A stretch of DNA of 64,000 bases, taken from contig JAFIEG010000014.1 of NCBI GenBank assembly GCA_020832665.1, positions 1 through 64,000 of the forward strand. The letters are read 5' to 3'. Positions within the stretch are counted from its first letter, which is position 1; each line of letters opens with the position of its first letter. Below are positions 7,747 through 16,133 of this stretch, piece by piece. The position numbers and the translations under genes are program-made. The DNA comes from Pararhodobacter sp. Its GTDB lineage: Bacteria; Pseudomonadota; Alphaproteobacteria; Rhodobacterales; Rhodobacteraceae. Below the pieces are notes generated by a model. That model was not told the DNA's origin. It saw only the letters and a program-made list of their open reading frames with translations, and made no database searches.

Positions 7747-8976
7747 TCAGGCGCTCATCTCGGCACGATTCAGCGCACAATGCGACCACAGCGCGTCCAT
7801 TGCCTGCACGACACGGTCTATTTCCCTGGGGTCGTGCACCGGCGAGGGGGTAAAGCGCAGCCGCTCGGTGCCGCGCGGCACGGTGGGAAAGTTGATCGGC
7901 TGCACATAGACGCCGTGCACTTCAAGCAGCATGTCCGAGATCTTCTTGCAATGCACCGGATCGCCGACATGTACGGGCACGATATGGCTGCCATGATCGA
8001 TGATCGGCAGGCCCAGCCCCTTGAGACGCATCTTCAGGATGCGGGCGTGCTTTTGCTGGGCGTCGCGCAGCTTCTGGCCCTCGGCGGTCTTGAGAAAGCC
8101 GATCGAGGCCGCGCAGCCCGCGGCCACCGCCGGCGGCAGCGAAGTGGTGAAGATGAAGCCCGGCGCATAAGAGCGGATGGCATCGACCATCTTCGCGCTC
8201 GAGGCGATGTAGCCGCCCATCACGCCGAATGCCTTGGCCATGGTGCCATTGATGATGTCAATGCGCGCCATCAGCCCGTCGCGCTCGCACACGCCGGCGC
8301 CGCGCGGGCCATACATGCCCACCGCATGCACCTCGTCGATATAGGTGAGCGCGCCGAATTCGTCGGCCAAGTCGCAGATTTCCTCGATGGGCCCAAAATC
8401 GCCATCCATCGAGTAGATCGATTCGAAGGCAATCAGCTTGGGCGCGGCAGGGTCGTCGGCCTCCAGCAGTTCGCGCAGATGCGCCACGTCGTTGTGGCGG
8501 AAGATGCGCTTGGCGCCACCATTTCGGCGCACACCTTCGATCATCGAGGCGTGGTTGAGCGCGTCGGAATAGATGATCAGGCCGGGAAAGAGCTTGGGCA
8601 GGGTGGAAAGCGTGGCGTCATTGGCAATATAGGCCGAGGTGAAGACGAGCGCGGCTTCCTTGCCGTGCAGATCGGCCAGTTCGGCCTCCAGCCGCTTGTG
8701 AAAGACCGTCGTGCCCGAGATGTTGCGCGTTCCGCCCGAGCCGGCGCCGGTGGCGTCGATCGCCTCGTGCATCGCCGCCAGTACCGCCGGATGCTGGCCC
8801 ATGCCCAGATAGTCATTGCCGCACCAGACGGTGATTTCCTTCTCGCTGCCATCGGGGCGGCGCCAGATGGCGCGCGGAAATTGGCCCTTGCGGCGCACGA
8901 TGTCGATGAAGGTGCGATAGCGCCCTTCGTCATGCAGACGTTGCAGGGCGGTATCCAGTGCGGCTTCGTAATTCAA
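7747..8976 (-). CDS. hemA: 5-aminolevulinate synthase
   Basis: ALAS condenses glycine and succinyl-CoA to 5-aminolevulinate, the first step of tetrapyrrole synthesis in alphaproteobacteria. It is a PLP enzyme; the Schiff-base lysine is seen in GTMAKAFGV and falls at residue 248 with the start used here, the number known from Rhodobacter. [13 protein letters not shown]-like, [11 protein letters not shown] and [13 protein letters not shown] segments are all present, and the 409-residue length is right. The start is a TTG ([11 protein letters not shown]) preceded by AGGGAGAG at 5-nt spacing. The longer frame to 9042 lacks both conservation and a ribosome binding site. An FNR box centred about 100 bp upstream suggests low-oxygen control, as in Rhodobacter. 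Confidence 0.97.
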   Translation of the reverse strand: MNYEAALDTALQRLHDEGRYRTFIDIVRRKGQFPRAIWRRPDGSEKEITVWCGNDYLGMGQHPAVLAAMHEAIDATGAGSGGTRNISGTTVFHKRLEAELADLHGKEAALVFTSAYIANDATLSTLPKLFPGLIIYSDALNHASMIEGVRRNGGAKRIFRHNDVAHLRELLEADDPAAPKLIAFESIYSMDGDFGPIEEICDLADEFGALTYIDEVHAVGMYGPRGAGVCERDGLMARIDIINGTMAKAFGVMGGYIASSAKMVDAIRSYAPGFIFTTSLPPAVAAGCAASIGFLKTAEGQKLRDAQQKHARILKMRLKGLGLPIIDHGSHIVPVHVGDPVHCKKISDMLLEVHGVYVQPINFPTVPRGTERLRFTPSPVHDPREIDRVVQAMDALWSHCALNRAEMSA

Positions 8977-9044
8977 CTCGACTCTCCCTGGCGATACGCT
9001 GGGTATGGCGGTGCCCGGTGCTTTCTCGGTCTTGCCGGGCAATG

Positions 9045-9084
9045 GTTACAGCTTTCGTCCTAATGGTAAATTGACCTGAATCAA
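9045..9084 (-). promoter_or_regulatory. FnrL-type promoter of hemA
   Basis: On the minus strand the box TTGAT-TCAG-GTCAA occupies 9084-9071, with one deviation from the perfect dyad. A -10-like TGTAAC is found at 9050-9045. The centre-to-centre distance of 30 bp matches the class II layout at the sRNA locus. FnrL control of hemA is established in Rhodobacter sphaeroides; here it is inferred from the site. Confidence 0.75.
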
Positions 9085-9137
9085 TTTGCTGATTTGTCGC
9101 ATCCTTCCTGGTCTTTTTCATTCCTTCCGGGTGCGGC

Positions 9138-9530
9138 TCAACTGTCGGGTGCGGCTTCCAGCACCACAACGCAGCCGTTGCCGGCGGCCTCGTCGCAGGC
9201 GGCTATGGCGTTGCGGCGCGCGGTTTCGGCATCGGGCAGCTGCGAAAGGGCGACGGCCGATTCCACCGGCATGCCGCTGCGAAAGAACCCCTCATCGGGC
9301 GAGACGGCGATGGCGGCAAAGCCGTCGGTGCCGCCCAGGAAGGTGCGCATGGCTTCTTCATGCGAGCCGATCTGACGCAGCGCGTGCAGCTCTTCGGCGG
9401 TCAGGAAAGGGTACAGATGCAGCGTCACGGCTATACTGCCGGCGCTCAGCGCCTCGCTCTCGACAGGCTCCTGGGCGCTGGCGACGCCGGCAAGGAAAAG
9501 ACTGAGGGTTGCGGCGAGCGCAAGGCGCAT
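9138..9530 (-). CDS. exported conserved hypothetical protein
   Basis: A 130-residue protein with a clear signal peptide (MRLALAATLSLFLAGVASAQ, cleavage after ASA). The mature part has the pattern AVALSQLPDAETARRNAIAACDEAAGNGCVVVLEAAPD; the repeated Ala-Ala-Cys and GxxCVVVLE segment looks like a small periplasmic domain. I recall similar short proteins next to hemA in Rhodobacterales that were sometimes mislabelled as 5-aminolevulinate synthase; that is only recall. It ends about 160 bp upstream of the hemA start on the same strand, so the hemA promoter and FNR box lie between them. The start at 9530 is chosen for the signal peptide; the frame runs open to 9845. Confidence 0.7.
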   Translation of the reverse strand: MRLALAATLSLFLAGVASAQEPVESEALSAGSIAVTLHLYPFLTAEELHALRQIGSHEEAMRTFLGGTDGFAAIAVSPDEGFFRSGMPVESAVALSQLPDAETARRNAIAACDEAAGNGCVVVLEAAPDS

Positions 9531-9727
9531 GGTTGGGGCTCCGTGGCGGCGTGCGGGTTTTGCGACCGCCTCTATAGCGTCTTTCGCCCGGTCATGGCCA
9601 GAGGTTACGCGGCGATTTGAACCGCGCCCGATTGCCGCTTGGTAGCAGGCTGCCGGTGCTGGACAGGGATAGGGGGCGGGCATAGGCTGGCGGGTGAAAC
9701 GCCGCGTGAGGAAGGAACACACCGCAA

Positions 9728-11131
9728 ATGAGTCACGAAAACCAGGCGCCGGGCGCTGTCGAGCCGGTTCTTTCGCATGTCGATTCGACGCTGGATGCCG
9801 CGCTCGAGCGGCTGATGGCTTTCCTGCGCCTGCGCTCGATCTCAACCGACCCGGCCTTTGCCGCCGATTGCGAATGCGCCGCCGACTGGCTGCGTGACGA
9901 GCTGGCCGGCATGGGCTTTGACGCCGCCAAACACCCCACGCCGGGCCATCCGATGGTGCTGGCCCACGGCCCCGACATGCCGGGGCGGCATGTCATGTTC
10001 TACGGCCATTATGACGTGCAGCCGGTCGACCCGCTGGAGCTGTGGCACCGCGACCCGTTCGACCCCGCGATCGAGGATACACCGGCGGGCAAGGTGATCC
10101 GCGGGCGTGGCGCGGCCGATGACAAGGGCCAGCTGATGACCTTTGTCGAGGCCTGTCGCGCCTGGATCGCCGTGCATGGCGCGCTGCCGGTGAAGGTGTC
10201 GATGTTCTTCGAGGGGGAAGAGGAATCGGGCTCGCCCTCGCTGGTGCCCTGGATGCAGGAGAATACCGACAGGCTGCGCGCCGATCTGGCGCTGATCTGT
10301 GATACCGGCATGTTCGACCGCGAAACGCCGGGCATCACCACCATGCTGCGCGGGCTTGTCGGGCAGGAGGTCACCATCACCGGCCCGTCCAAGGATCTGC
10401 ATTCGGGCATGTTCGGCGGTGCGGCGATGAACCCGGCGCGCGTGCTGGCGCGCATCCTCGCCGATCTGCACGATGACGGCGGGCGCGTCACGCTGGAAGG
10501 GTATTATGACGATGTGCCCGAGATTGACGAGGCGATCATGGCGCAGTGGCGAGCGCTGGGCTTCGATCACGAGGAATTTCTTGGCGCGGTGGGGCTGAAA
10601 TACCCGGCGGGCGAGAAGGGGCGTTCGGCGCTGGAAATGATCTGGTCGCGCCCCACCTGCGAGATCAACGGCATGATCTCGGGCTATACCGGCGCGGGGT
10701 TCAAGACGGTGCTGCCCTCAAAGGCCTCGGCCAAGGTCAGCTTCCGGCTGGTGGGCAGACAGGACCCGGCCAAGGTGGCGGCGGCCTTCCAGGCGCATGT
10801 ACGCGCGCGCCTGCCGGGTGATTGCAAGGTAGAATTCACGGACCATTCTTCGGGCCCGGCCAGCGTGATGGCCACCAACGACCCCGCCTTTGAGGCCGCG
10901 CGCCAGGCGCTGAGCGATGAATGGCCGCGCCCGGCGGCCTTCATCGGCTCGGGCGGGTCGATCCCCATCGCGGGCTATTTCAAGACCATCCTGGGGATGG
11001 ATTCGATGCTCATCGGCTTTGGCCGTGACGATGACCAGATCCATTCGCCGAACGAGAAATACGACCTGGAAAGCTTTCACAAGGGCATCCGCTCCTGGGT
11101 GCGCATCCTGGCGGCGCTGGCGAAGGGATAG
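9728..11131 (+). CDS. M20 family dipeptidase / metallopeptidase
   Basis: A 467-residue cytosolic metallopeptidase of the M20 (ArgE/DapE/CNDP) group that hydrolyses dipeptides or related amides. Metal ligands and catalytic residues are visible: GHYDVQPVDP (His and general-base Asp region), RGAADDKGQ (bridging Asp), FFEGEEESGS (Glu pair), LICDTG (Asp), and near the C-terminus DDDQIHSPNEKYD (His). The lid domain carries SGMFGGAAMNP. It starts ATGAGTCACG with GAGGAAGGA upstream. It stands alone on the plus strand, divergent from the small exported protein, with 197 bp between them. The substrate is not deducible. Confidence 0.92.
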   Translation: MSHENQAPGAVEPVLSHVDSTLDAALERLMAFLRLRSISTDPAFAADCECAADWLRDELAGMGFDAAKHPTPGHPMVLAHGPDMPGRHVMFYGHYDVQPVDPLELWHRDPFDPAIEDTPAGKVIRGRGAADDKGQLMTFVEACRAWIAVHGALPVKVSMFFEGEEESGSPSLVPWMQENTDRLRADLALICDTGMFDRETPGITTMLRGLVGQEVTITGPSKDLHSGMFGGAAMNPARVLARILADLHDDGGRVTLEGYYDDVPEIDEAIMAQWRALGFDHEEFLGAVGLKYPAGEKGRSALEMIWSRPTCEINGMISGYTGAGFKTVLPSKASAKVSFRLVGRQDPAKVAAAFQAHVRARLPGDCKVEFTDHSSGPASVMATNDPAFEAARQALSDEWPRPAAFIGSGGSIPIAGYFKTILGMDSMLIGFGRDDDQIHSPNEKYDLESFHKGIRSWVRILAALAKG

Positions 11132-11321
11132 GGCGGCCCGGGCGCGCCGGTATCATGGGCACGAAAGGGCCTTCCAGGGCCATTTCGCACGCACTTTCGA
11201 AAGCGCGTCTTTTCGTTCAGCTGCATGGCCATGCGCGGCGTTGCCGCAAAGAAGGCAGGTCAGGGCTGGACCGCCCTTCCACCGGGCCTTACCTTGCCAA
11301 GTTCCTTTTTAATCAAACAGG
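11132..11321. other. intergenic region before the P450 gene
   Basis: GC-rich start, then a more AT-rich end (AAGTTCCTTTTTAATCAAACAGG). No terminator with a T-tract and no recognised operator are seen. Confidence 0.4.
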
Positions 11322-12542
11322 TTGTGCGCCGCCTTGTCCCGTTTTCCAGTGATCAGCCAATCGCCAACCGACCCGGGCTTCGTGCAAGACCCCTATCCCT
11401 TCTATGAGCGCGCGCGCGAGGCGGGCGCACTGGTCTTCTGGCAGGAGTACGGCCTGCCCTGCGCCACGCGCTTTGCCGCCATCAACGCGCTCTTGCGCGA
11501 CCGCCGGCTGGGGCGCGAGCCGCCGCCACGGGGGCAGCGCTGCCCCGCGCCCGGCCATATGGCCGCCTTCGCGGCGCTGCAGGCGGATTCGATTCTGGAA
11601 CTGGAACCCCCGCGCCAGCGTCGGTTGCGCGGGGTGGTGCAAGCCGCGCTGACACCGTCGCGCATCGCCGCGCAGGAGCCGGTGATCGAAACCCTGGCCG
11701 GCGCGCTGGTCGATGCCTTTCCGTCCACGGGCGCGTTCGATCTCGTCGCTGCCTATACCCAGGCGCTGCCGCCGCGGGTTATCCTGCATGTGATGGGTCT
11801 GCCCGAGGTGGCGCTGGGTGATCTGCAGCGCTGGTCGGCGGCGATGGTCAGGGTCTATCAGGCCGGGCACGACCGTGCCGCCGAGGAAGCAGCCAATACC
11901 GCCGCCGCCGAATTCGCGGGCTTCGTGGCCGAGGCCATCGCCACGCATCGCGTCAGCCCGCGCCCGGGGCTTCTGGATACGCTGATCGCGGGCAGCGATG
12001 CCGGAGAGGGGCTCGCCCCGGCCGAACTGGTCTCGAATGTGGTGCTGCTGCTCAACGCCGCGCGCGAGGCGACGGTGCATGCGCTGGGCAATGCGGTGAA
12101 AACCCTGCTGGAACAGGGCGGGCCCGATGCGCGCCGCGCCTGGCTGGCGCCCGGTCAGATCGAGGCGACGGTCGAGGAATGCCTGCGTTTCGACCCGCCG
12201 CTGCATCTTTTCACCCGCCATGTCTATGAGCCGGTCGAGGTGATGGGCCAGCTTCTGGAGCCGGGCGAGGAGGTGATCTGCCTTCTGGGCGCCGCCGGGC
12301 GTGACCCGGCGCGGGTGGATGCGCCGCATCGCTTCGACCCTCTGCGCCCGGCGATGCCGCATCTGGCCTTTTCGGCCGGGGTGCATTTCTGCCTCGGCGC
12401 GGCGCTTGCCCGGCTGGAATTCAAGCTCGCGCTGCGCGGCCTATTCGCGCGCTGCCCTAACCTGCGGCTGGTGGCGCCGCCCGTCTACAAGAACAGCTAT
12501 CACTTTCGCGGCCCGCAGGCGCTGATGGTGCGCGCTGATTGA
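11322..12542 (+). CDS. cytochrome P450
   Basis: A heme-thiolate monooxygenase of about 400 residues. The heme-binding loop FSAGVHFCLGAALAR carries the axial Cys, the ExxR of the K helix is seen in VEECLRFDPP, and the I helix reads LLLNAAREATVHALGN, a variant of the acid-Thr pair in which the usual AG is AA. No fused reductase or ferredoxin and no redox partner gene lies nearby, so it must use electron donors encoded elsewhere. Several starts are possible (TTG 11322, TTG 11334, GTG 11349); the homologous part begins near ISQSPTDPGFVQDPYPFYE, so GTG 11349 is plausible. The substrate is unknown. Confidence 0.92.
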   Translation: MCAALSRFPVISQSPTDPGFVQDPYPFYERAREAGALVFWQEYGLPCATRFAAINALLRDRRLGREPPPRGQRCPAPGHMAAFAALQADSILELEPPRQRRLRGVVQAALTPSRIAAQEPVIETLAGALVDAFPSTGAFDLVAAYTQALPPRVILHVMGLPEVALGDLQRWSAAMVRVYQAGHDRAAEEAANTAAAEFAGFVAEAIATHRVSPRPGLLDTLIAGSDAGEGLAPAELVSNVVLLLNAAREATVHALGNAVKTLLEQGGPDARRAWLAPGQIEATVEECLRFDPPLHLFTRHVYEPVEVMGQLLEPGEEVICLLGAAGRDPARVDAPHRFDPLRPAMPHLAFSAGVHFCLGAALARLEFKLALRGLFARCPNLRLVAPPVYKNSYHFRGPQALMVRAD

Positions 12543-12568
12543 TTGCTTCGGGTTGCAGCAGGGGCCGC

Positions 12569-12650
12569 GACCGCCCAAGGCGGGCGGTCAGAAGCGCCCA
12601 GCTCAGCCGCGCTCCCACCCGCCCGCCCCGCGCGGCTGAGCCGGGCGCTT
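12569..12650. repeat. twin hairpins with G-quadruplex-capable loop after the P450 gene
   Basis: The first hairpin is GACCGCCC (12569-12576) with GGGCGGTC (12582-12589). The second pairs a 20-nt arm at 12592-12611 with 12631-12650, 19 of 20 bases matching. Its loop contains CCCACCCGCCCGCCCC; the opposite strand has four G-runs with single-base loops, a strong G4 motif. There is no T-tract. Confidence 0.65.
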
Positions 12651-12720
12651 CCCGTGCCGGCCGCAGGGGCGGGCATGCAAGCCAGGGTGTCGGTATCGAT
12701 CAGACGGATTTGGTATGCGG
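12651..12720. repeat. dispersed intergenic repeat, copy B (reverse orientation)
   Basis: The complement reads ATACCAAATCCGTCTGATCG at 12716-12697, followed by ACCCTGGCTTGCATGCCCGC. This is the best match to copy A and copy C. Unlike the other copies it does not touch a stop codon; it lies between the G4 hairpin and the uracil-DNA glycosylase gene. Confidence 0.65.
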
Positions 12721-12783
12721 CATGCGCCCCGGTGCGCACGTTGCCCCATTTTCACCGGCACGGCGATGGGCTAGCCTTGCACC

Positions 12784-13608
12784 ATGACGGCAGGCATGGA
12801 CTGGCATCTGGCGCGGGCGCTGCTTGAGTGGCAGGTCGAGCTTGGCGCGACCGAGGCGATCGGCGACAGCCCGATCGACCGCTTCGCCTTGGCCGAGGCC
12901 GAGGTTTCGCGCGCTCACGCGCCGCCGGCGGCAAGGGCAGCAGCGCCGGCACCCACAGCGGGCCCCTCCACGGCGCCATCCGCCGCTGCCGCCGCCGGCC
13001 CCGACCCGGTGGCCGAAGCCACGCGCCTTGCCCGCGCCGCGCCCGACCTGCCGGCGCTGGCCGCGGCGCTGGCCGGCTTTGCCCATTGCGAATTGCGCAA
13101 GGGTGCGCGCAGCTGCGTCTTTGCCGATGGCAACCCGAAGGCGCGGGTGATGATCATCGGCGAGGCGCCGGGCAGCGAGGAAGACCGCCGCGGCCTGCCC
13201 TTTGTCGGCCCCGCCGGGCAATTGCTTGACCAGATGCTCGCCGAGATCGGCCTGCGGCGCAACAGCCCCGACCCGGCAACGGCGCTCTACATCACCAACC
13301 CGGTGCCCTGGCGCCCGCCCAGCAACCGCGACCCCAGCGCCGAGGAGCTGGCCATGCTGCGCCCCTTTCTGGAGCGCCATATCGAGCTTGCCTCGCCCGA
13401 TATCCTGTTGCTGATGGGCAATACCGCCTGCCAGACAGTGCTGGGCCGGCGCGGCATCATGCGCCTGCGCGGCCAGTGGCAAGAGGTCGCGGGCCGCCCG
13501 GTGCTGCCCACGCTGCACCCGGCCAATCTGCTGCGCACGCCCGAAAACCGCCGCCTTGTCTGGGCCGATCTTCTGTCGCTCAAGGCCAGATTGCGAGAAT
13601 TGCCATGA
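12784..13608 (+). CDS. uracil-DNA glycosylase family protein (family 4-like)
   Basis: A 274-residue base-excision repair enzyme of the family 4/5 type. Motif 1 is seen as IIGEAPGSEEDRRGLPFVGPAG and motif 2 as TLHPANLLRTP; between them is ITNPVPWRPPSNRDPSAEE. The N-terminal third is a low-complexity Ala/Pro linker (residues about 45-80), common in alphaproteobacterial members. Only some of the four cluster cysteines of classical family 4 are obvious (HCELRKGARSC), so the Fe-S ligation should be checked. The stop overlaps the moaB start (ATGA), so the two are translationally coupled. Confidence 0.9.
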   Translation: MTAGMDWHLARALLEWQVELGATEAIGDSPIDRFALAEAEVSRAHAPPAARAAAPAPTAGPSTAPSAAAAAGPDPVAEATRLARAAPDLPALAAALAGFAHCELRKGARSCVFADGNPKARVMIIGEAPGSEEDRRGLPFVGPAGQLLDQMLAEIGLRRNSPDPATALYITNPVPWRPPSNRDPSAEELAMLRPFLERHIELASPDILLLMGNTACQTVLGRRGIMRLRGQWQEVAGRPVLPTLHPANLLRTPENRRLVWADLLSLKARLRELP

Positions 13609-14162
13609 ATATTTCCTTGCCCCGCCGCATCGATGAAAGCCTGCCTTTCGTACCGGTGCGCTTTGCCGTGCTCACCGTTTCCGACACCCGCAGCGCCGCC
13701 GATGACCGCTCGGGCGACACGCTGTGCGAGCGTGTCAGGGCCGCCGGGCATGAACTGGCCGCGCGCACGATCCTGCCCGACGAGCGCGAGGCGATCGCCG
13801 CGCAGCTGCGCGAATGGGTGGCCGATGCGCGGGTGGATGCCATTCTCAGCACCGGCGGCACCGGGCTGACCGGGCGCGATGTCACCGTCGAGGCGCATCG
13901 CGATGTCTACGAAAAGGAAATCGACGCCTTCGCGGTGCTGTTCACGCTGGTATCAGTGGCGAAGATCGGCACTTCGGCGGTGCAGTCGCGCGCCTGCGCC
14001 GGGGTGGCGGGGGGCACGTTCCTGTTCGCGCTGCCGGGCAGCCCCGGCGCCTGCCGCGATGCCTGGGACGAGATCCTGGCGCCGCAGTTCGATATCCGGC
14101 ACCGGCCCTGCAACTTCGTCGAGATCATGCCCCGGCTGGAAGAGCACCGCCGGCGCAAGTGA
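13605..14162 (+). CDS. moaB: molybdenum cofactor biosynthesis protein B
   Basis: A 185-residue MoaB/Mog-type protein acting in molybdopterin metabolism (adenylylation step). Characteristic segments are FAVLTVSDTRSAADDRSGD near the N-terminus, DAILSTGGTGLTGRDVT in the middle, and FALPGSPGACRDAWDEIL near the C-terminus. The start ATG overlaps the stop of the glycosylase gene by four bases. The frame is open upstream only inside that gene. No other molybdopterin gene is present in the window. Confidence 0.93.
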   Translation: MNISLPRRIDESLPFVPVRFAVLTVSDTRSAADDRSGDTLCERVRAAGHELAARTILPDEREAIAAQLREWVADARVDAILSTGGTGLTGRDVTVEAHRDVYEKEIDAFAVLFTLVSVAKIGTSAVQSRACAGVAGGTFLFALPGSPGACRDAWDEILAPQFDIRHRPCNFVEIMPRLEEHRRRK

Positions 14163-14191
14163 ATCGCGCGCGTCAGAGGGAATCACATTGT

Positions 14192-14333
14192 TGCAATATA
14201 TTGCATAAATCGACTCTCAAGCGGTAGCCGAGGCCACGGAACTTCCCCAAGTATATGCTATTGCGGCGCAATTTATACCGGCGCCCGATGCATCTTTTCC
14301 CTTTCCTTGGCTCGGTTCAGGCACTATAATGCA
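14192..14333 (+). promoter_or_regulatory. box operon promoter with TGCA operator motifs
   Basis: This AT-richer 200-bp gap before boxC contains TTGCAATATATTGCATAAAT, with TGCA at 14192 and 14202 exactly 10 bp apart. A further TGCA occurs in GATGCATC (14289). A consensus -10 TATAAT lies at 14325-14330 and runs straight into TGCA (14330-14333). BzdR/BoxR regulators are known to bind TGCA-type repeats over the -10 region of benzoate operons. The boxR gene in this cluster is the obvious candidate repressor. Confidence 0.65.
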
Positions 14334-14368
14334 ATACACACCGCGCAGGAAATACGGGGGAGCGACGC

Positions 14369-16030
14369 GTGAGCAAGATCATCGATTTTCAGACCGACCC
14401 GTCGAAATATCGCCACTGGCGCATCTCGCTGGATGGCGAGATTGCCCATCTCTACATGGATGTCGACGAGAAGGGCGGGCTGTTCGACGGCTACGAGCTC
14501 AAGCTCAACTCCTATGATCTCGGGGTCGATATCGAGCTGGCCGATGCCGTGCAGCGGCTGCGCTTCGAGCATCCCGCCGTCAAGGCGGTGGTGCTGCGCT
14601 CGGGCAAGGACAATGTCTTCTGCGCCGGCGCCAATATCCGCATGCTGGGCAGGGCCAGCCATGCCCACAAGGTGAATTTCTGCAAATTCACCAACGAGAC
14701 CCGCAACACCTTCGAGGCTGCCGGCGCCGAGTCGGGCCAGCACTATATCTGCGCCGTGAAGGGCTCTTGCGCCGGGGGTGGCTACGAGTTGGCGCTGGCT
14801 TGTGATCACATCATCCTGACCGATGATTCCACCTCGGCCGTGGCGCTGCCCGAAGTACCGCTCCTGGCGGTGCTGCCCGGCACCGGCGGGCTGACCCGCG
14901 TTACAGACAAGCGCAAGGTGCGCCGCGATCTGGCCGATGTGTTCTGCGCCATGGAAGAGGGCGTGAAAGGCAAGCGCGCCAAGGAATGGCGGCTGGTTGA
15001 CGAGGTTGTGGCGAATTCGAAATTCGACGAATCGGTGCTGGCGCGGGCGAAGGATTTCGCCACGAAATCGAAGCGCCCCGACGGTGCCGAGGGGGTGAAG
15101 CTGACCCCGCTCAAGCGCCAATTCGCCGAGGATGGCTCGATCAGCTATTCCACCATCGAGGTGGCGCTCGACCGCGCCGGGCGCAAGGCCACCATCACCA
15201 TCAACGGCCCCGACGGGGATGCGCCCGCCGATATGGACGCCTTCCACGCGCAGGGCGCCGAGGCCTGGATGCTGCGCGCCGCGCGCGAGCTTGACGACGC
15301 CATCCTGCATCTGCGGCTCAACGAGACGGAACTGGGCGTGGTGGTCTTTCGCACCCAGGGCGACCCGCAAAGGGTGCTGGCGCATGAGGCACTCTTGCTG
15401 GCCAACAAGGACCACTGGCTGGCCAATGAGGTGCTGCTCTACTGGAAGCGCCTGCTCAAGCGCATCGACATGACCGCGCGCTCGCTGGTGGCGGTGGTCG
15501 AGCATGGCTCGTGCTATGCCGGCGTGCTGGCCGAAATCCTCTGGGCGGTCGATCGCAGCTACATGATGGAGGGCGAGTTCGAGGGCGACAACCGCCCGCT
15601 GGCCACGCTCACGCTGGCCGGTTCGAATTTCGGCCAGTATCCGATGGGCAACGACCTGACCCGCCTGCAAACGCGCTTTCTTGGCGAGCCCGAGGCGGTC
15701 GAGGCGCTGCAAGGTCGCATCGGCGATGCGCTGGAAGCCGACGAGGCGAAAGAGCTGGGTCTGGTCACCTTTGCCTTTGACGATATCGACTGGGAGGACG
15801 AACTGCGCATCTTCTTGGAAGAGCGCGCCAGCTTCTCGCCCGATGCGCTGACCGGGATGGAGGCCAATCTTCGCTTTCCCGGCCCCGAGACGATGGAAAC
15901 CCGCATCTTCGGCCGCCTGACCGCCTGGCAGAACTGGATCTTCCAGCGCCCCAACGCGGTGGGCGAAGATGGCGCGCTGCAGCGCTACGGCAGCGGCAAG
16001 CGCGGCGAGTACAACATGCAGCGGGTGTGA
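14369..16030 (+). CDS. boxC: 2,3-epoxybenzoyl-CoA dihydrolase (benzoyl-CoA-dihydrodiol lyase)
   Basis: BoxC opens the epoxidised benzoyl-CoA ring hydrolytically, giving 3,4-dehydroadipyl-CoA semialdehyde and formate. The 553-residue product has two crotonase-like halves: residues about 20-230 (VVLRSGKDNVFCAGANI, then KGSCAGGGYELALACDHI, the CoA and oxyanion segments) and about 270-500 (VVEHGSCYAGVLAEILWAVDR). C-terminal IFQRPNAVGEDGALQRYGSG is typical of the family. The start is GTG with GGGGGAG upstream. It heads the box operon; TGCA operator motifs and a TATAAT -10 lie just upstream. Confidence 0.96.
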   Translation: MSKIIDFQTDPSKYRHWRISLDGEIAHLYMDVDEKGGLFDGYELKLNSYDLGVDIELADAVQRLRFEHPAVKAVVLRSGKDNVFCAGANIRMLGRASHAHKVNFCKFTNETRNTFEAAGAESGQHYICAVKGSCAGGGYELALACDHIILTDDSTSAVALPEVPLLAVLPGTGGLTRVTDKRKVRRDLADVFCAMEEGVKGKRAKEWRLVDEVVANSKFDESVLARAKDFATKSKRPDGAEGVKLTPLKRQFAEDGSISYSTIEVALDRAGRKATITINGPDGDAPADMDAFHAQGAEAWMLRAARELDDAILHLRLNETELGVVVFRTQGDPQRVLAHEALLLANKDHWLANEVLLYWKRLLKRIDMTARSLVAVVEHGSCYAGVLAEILWAVDRSYMMEGEFEGDNRPLATLTLAGSNFGQYPMGNDLTRLQTRFLGEPEAVEALQGRIGDALEADEAKELGLVTFAFDDIDWEDELRIFLEERASFSPDALTGMEANLRFPGPETMETRIFGRLTAWQNWIFQRPNAVGEDGALQRYGSGKRGEYNMQRV

Positions 16031-16042
16031 ACGCGCCCACAC

Positions 16043-16116
16043 GGCGGGGCGAACCCCGCCCTACGGGCCCCGGCGCGCCGGTCCCGGCAATCTGTAGGGC
16101 GGGGTTCCACCCCGCC
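16043..16116. repeat. GTAGGG-type palindromic repeat between boxC and boxB
   Basis: GGCGGGGCGAACCCCGCC plus CTAC (16043-16064) and GTAGGGCGGGG...CCCCGCC (16094-16116) are inverted copies. Each arm is itself palindromic (GGCGGGG/CCCCGCC). The same kind of unit recurs at 17607-17659, 22880-22901, 44923-44945 and 46948-46971. Confidence 0.75.
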
Positions 16117-16133
16117 GCCCCAAGGAGGAAACC

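Noticed and set aside
11132-11321. Possible tRNA or small RNA before the P450 gene.
   Set aside because: No cloverleaf, no GTTCGA-type T-loop and no terminator were found; the same was true for the other intergenic gaps except at 4888-4997 and 34376-34533.
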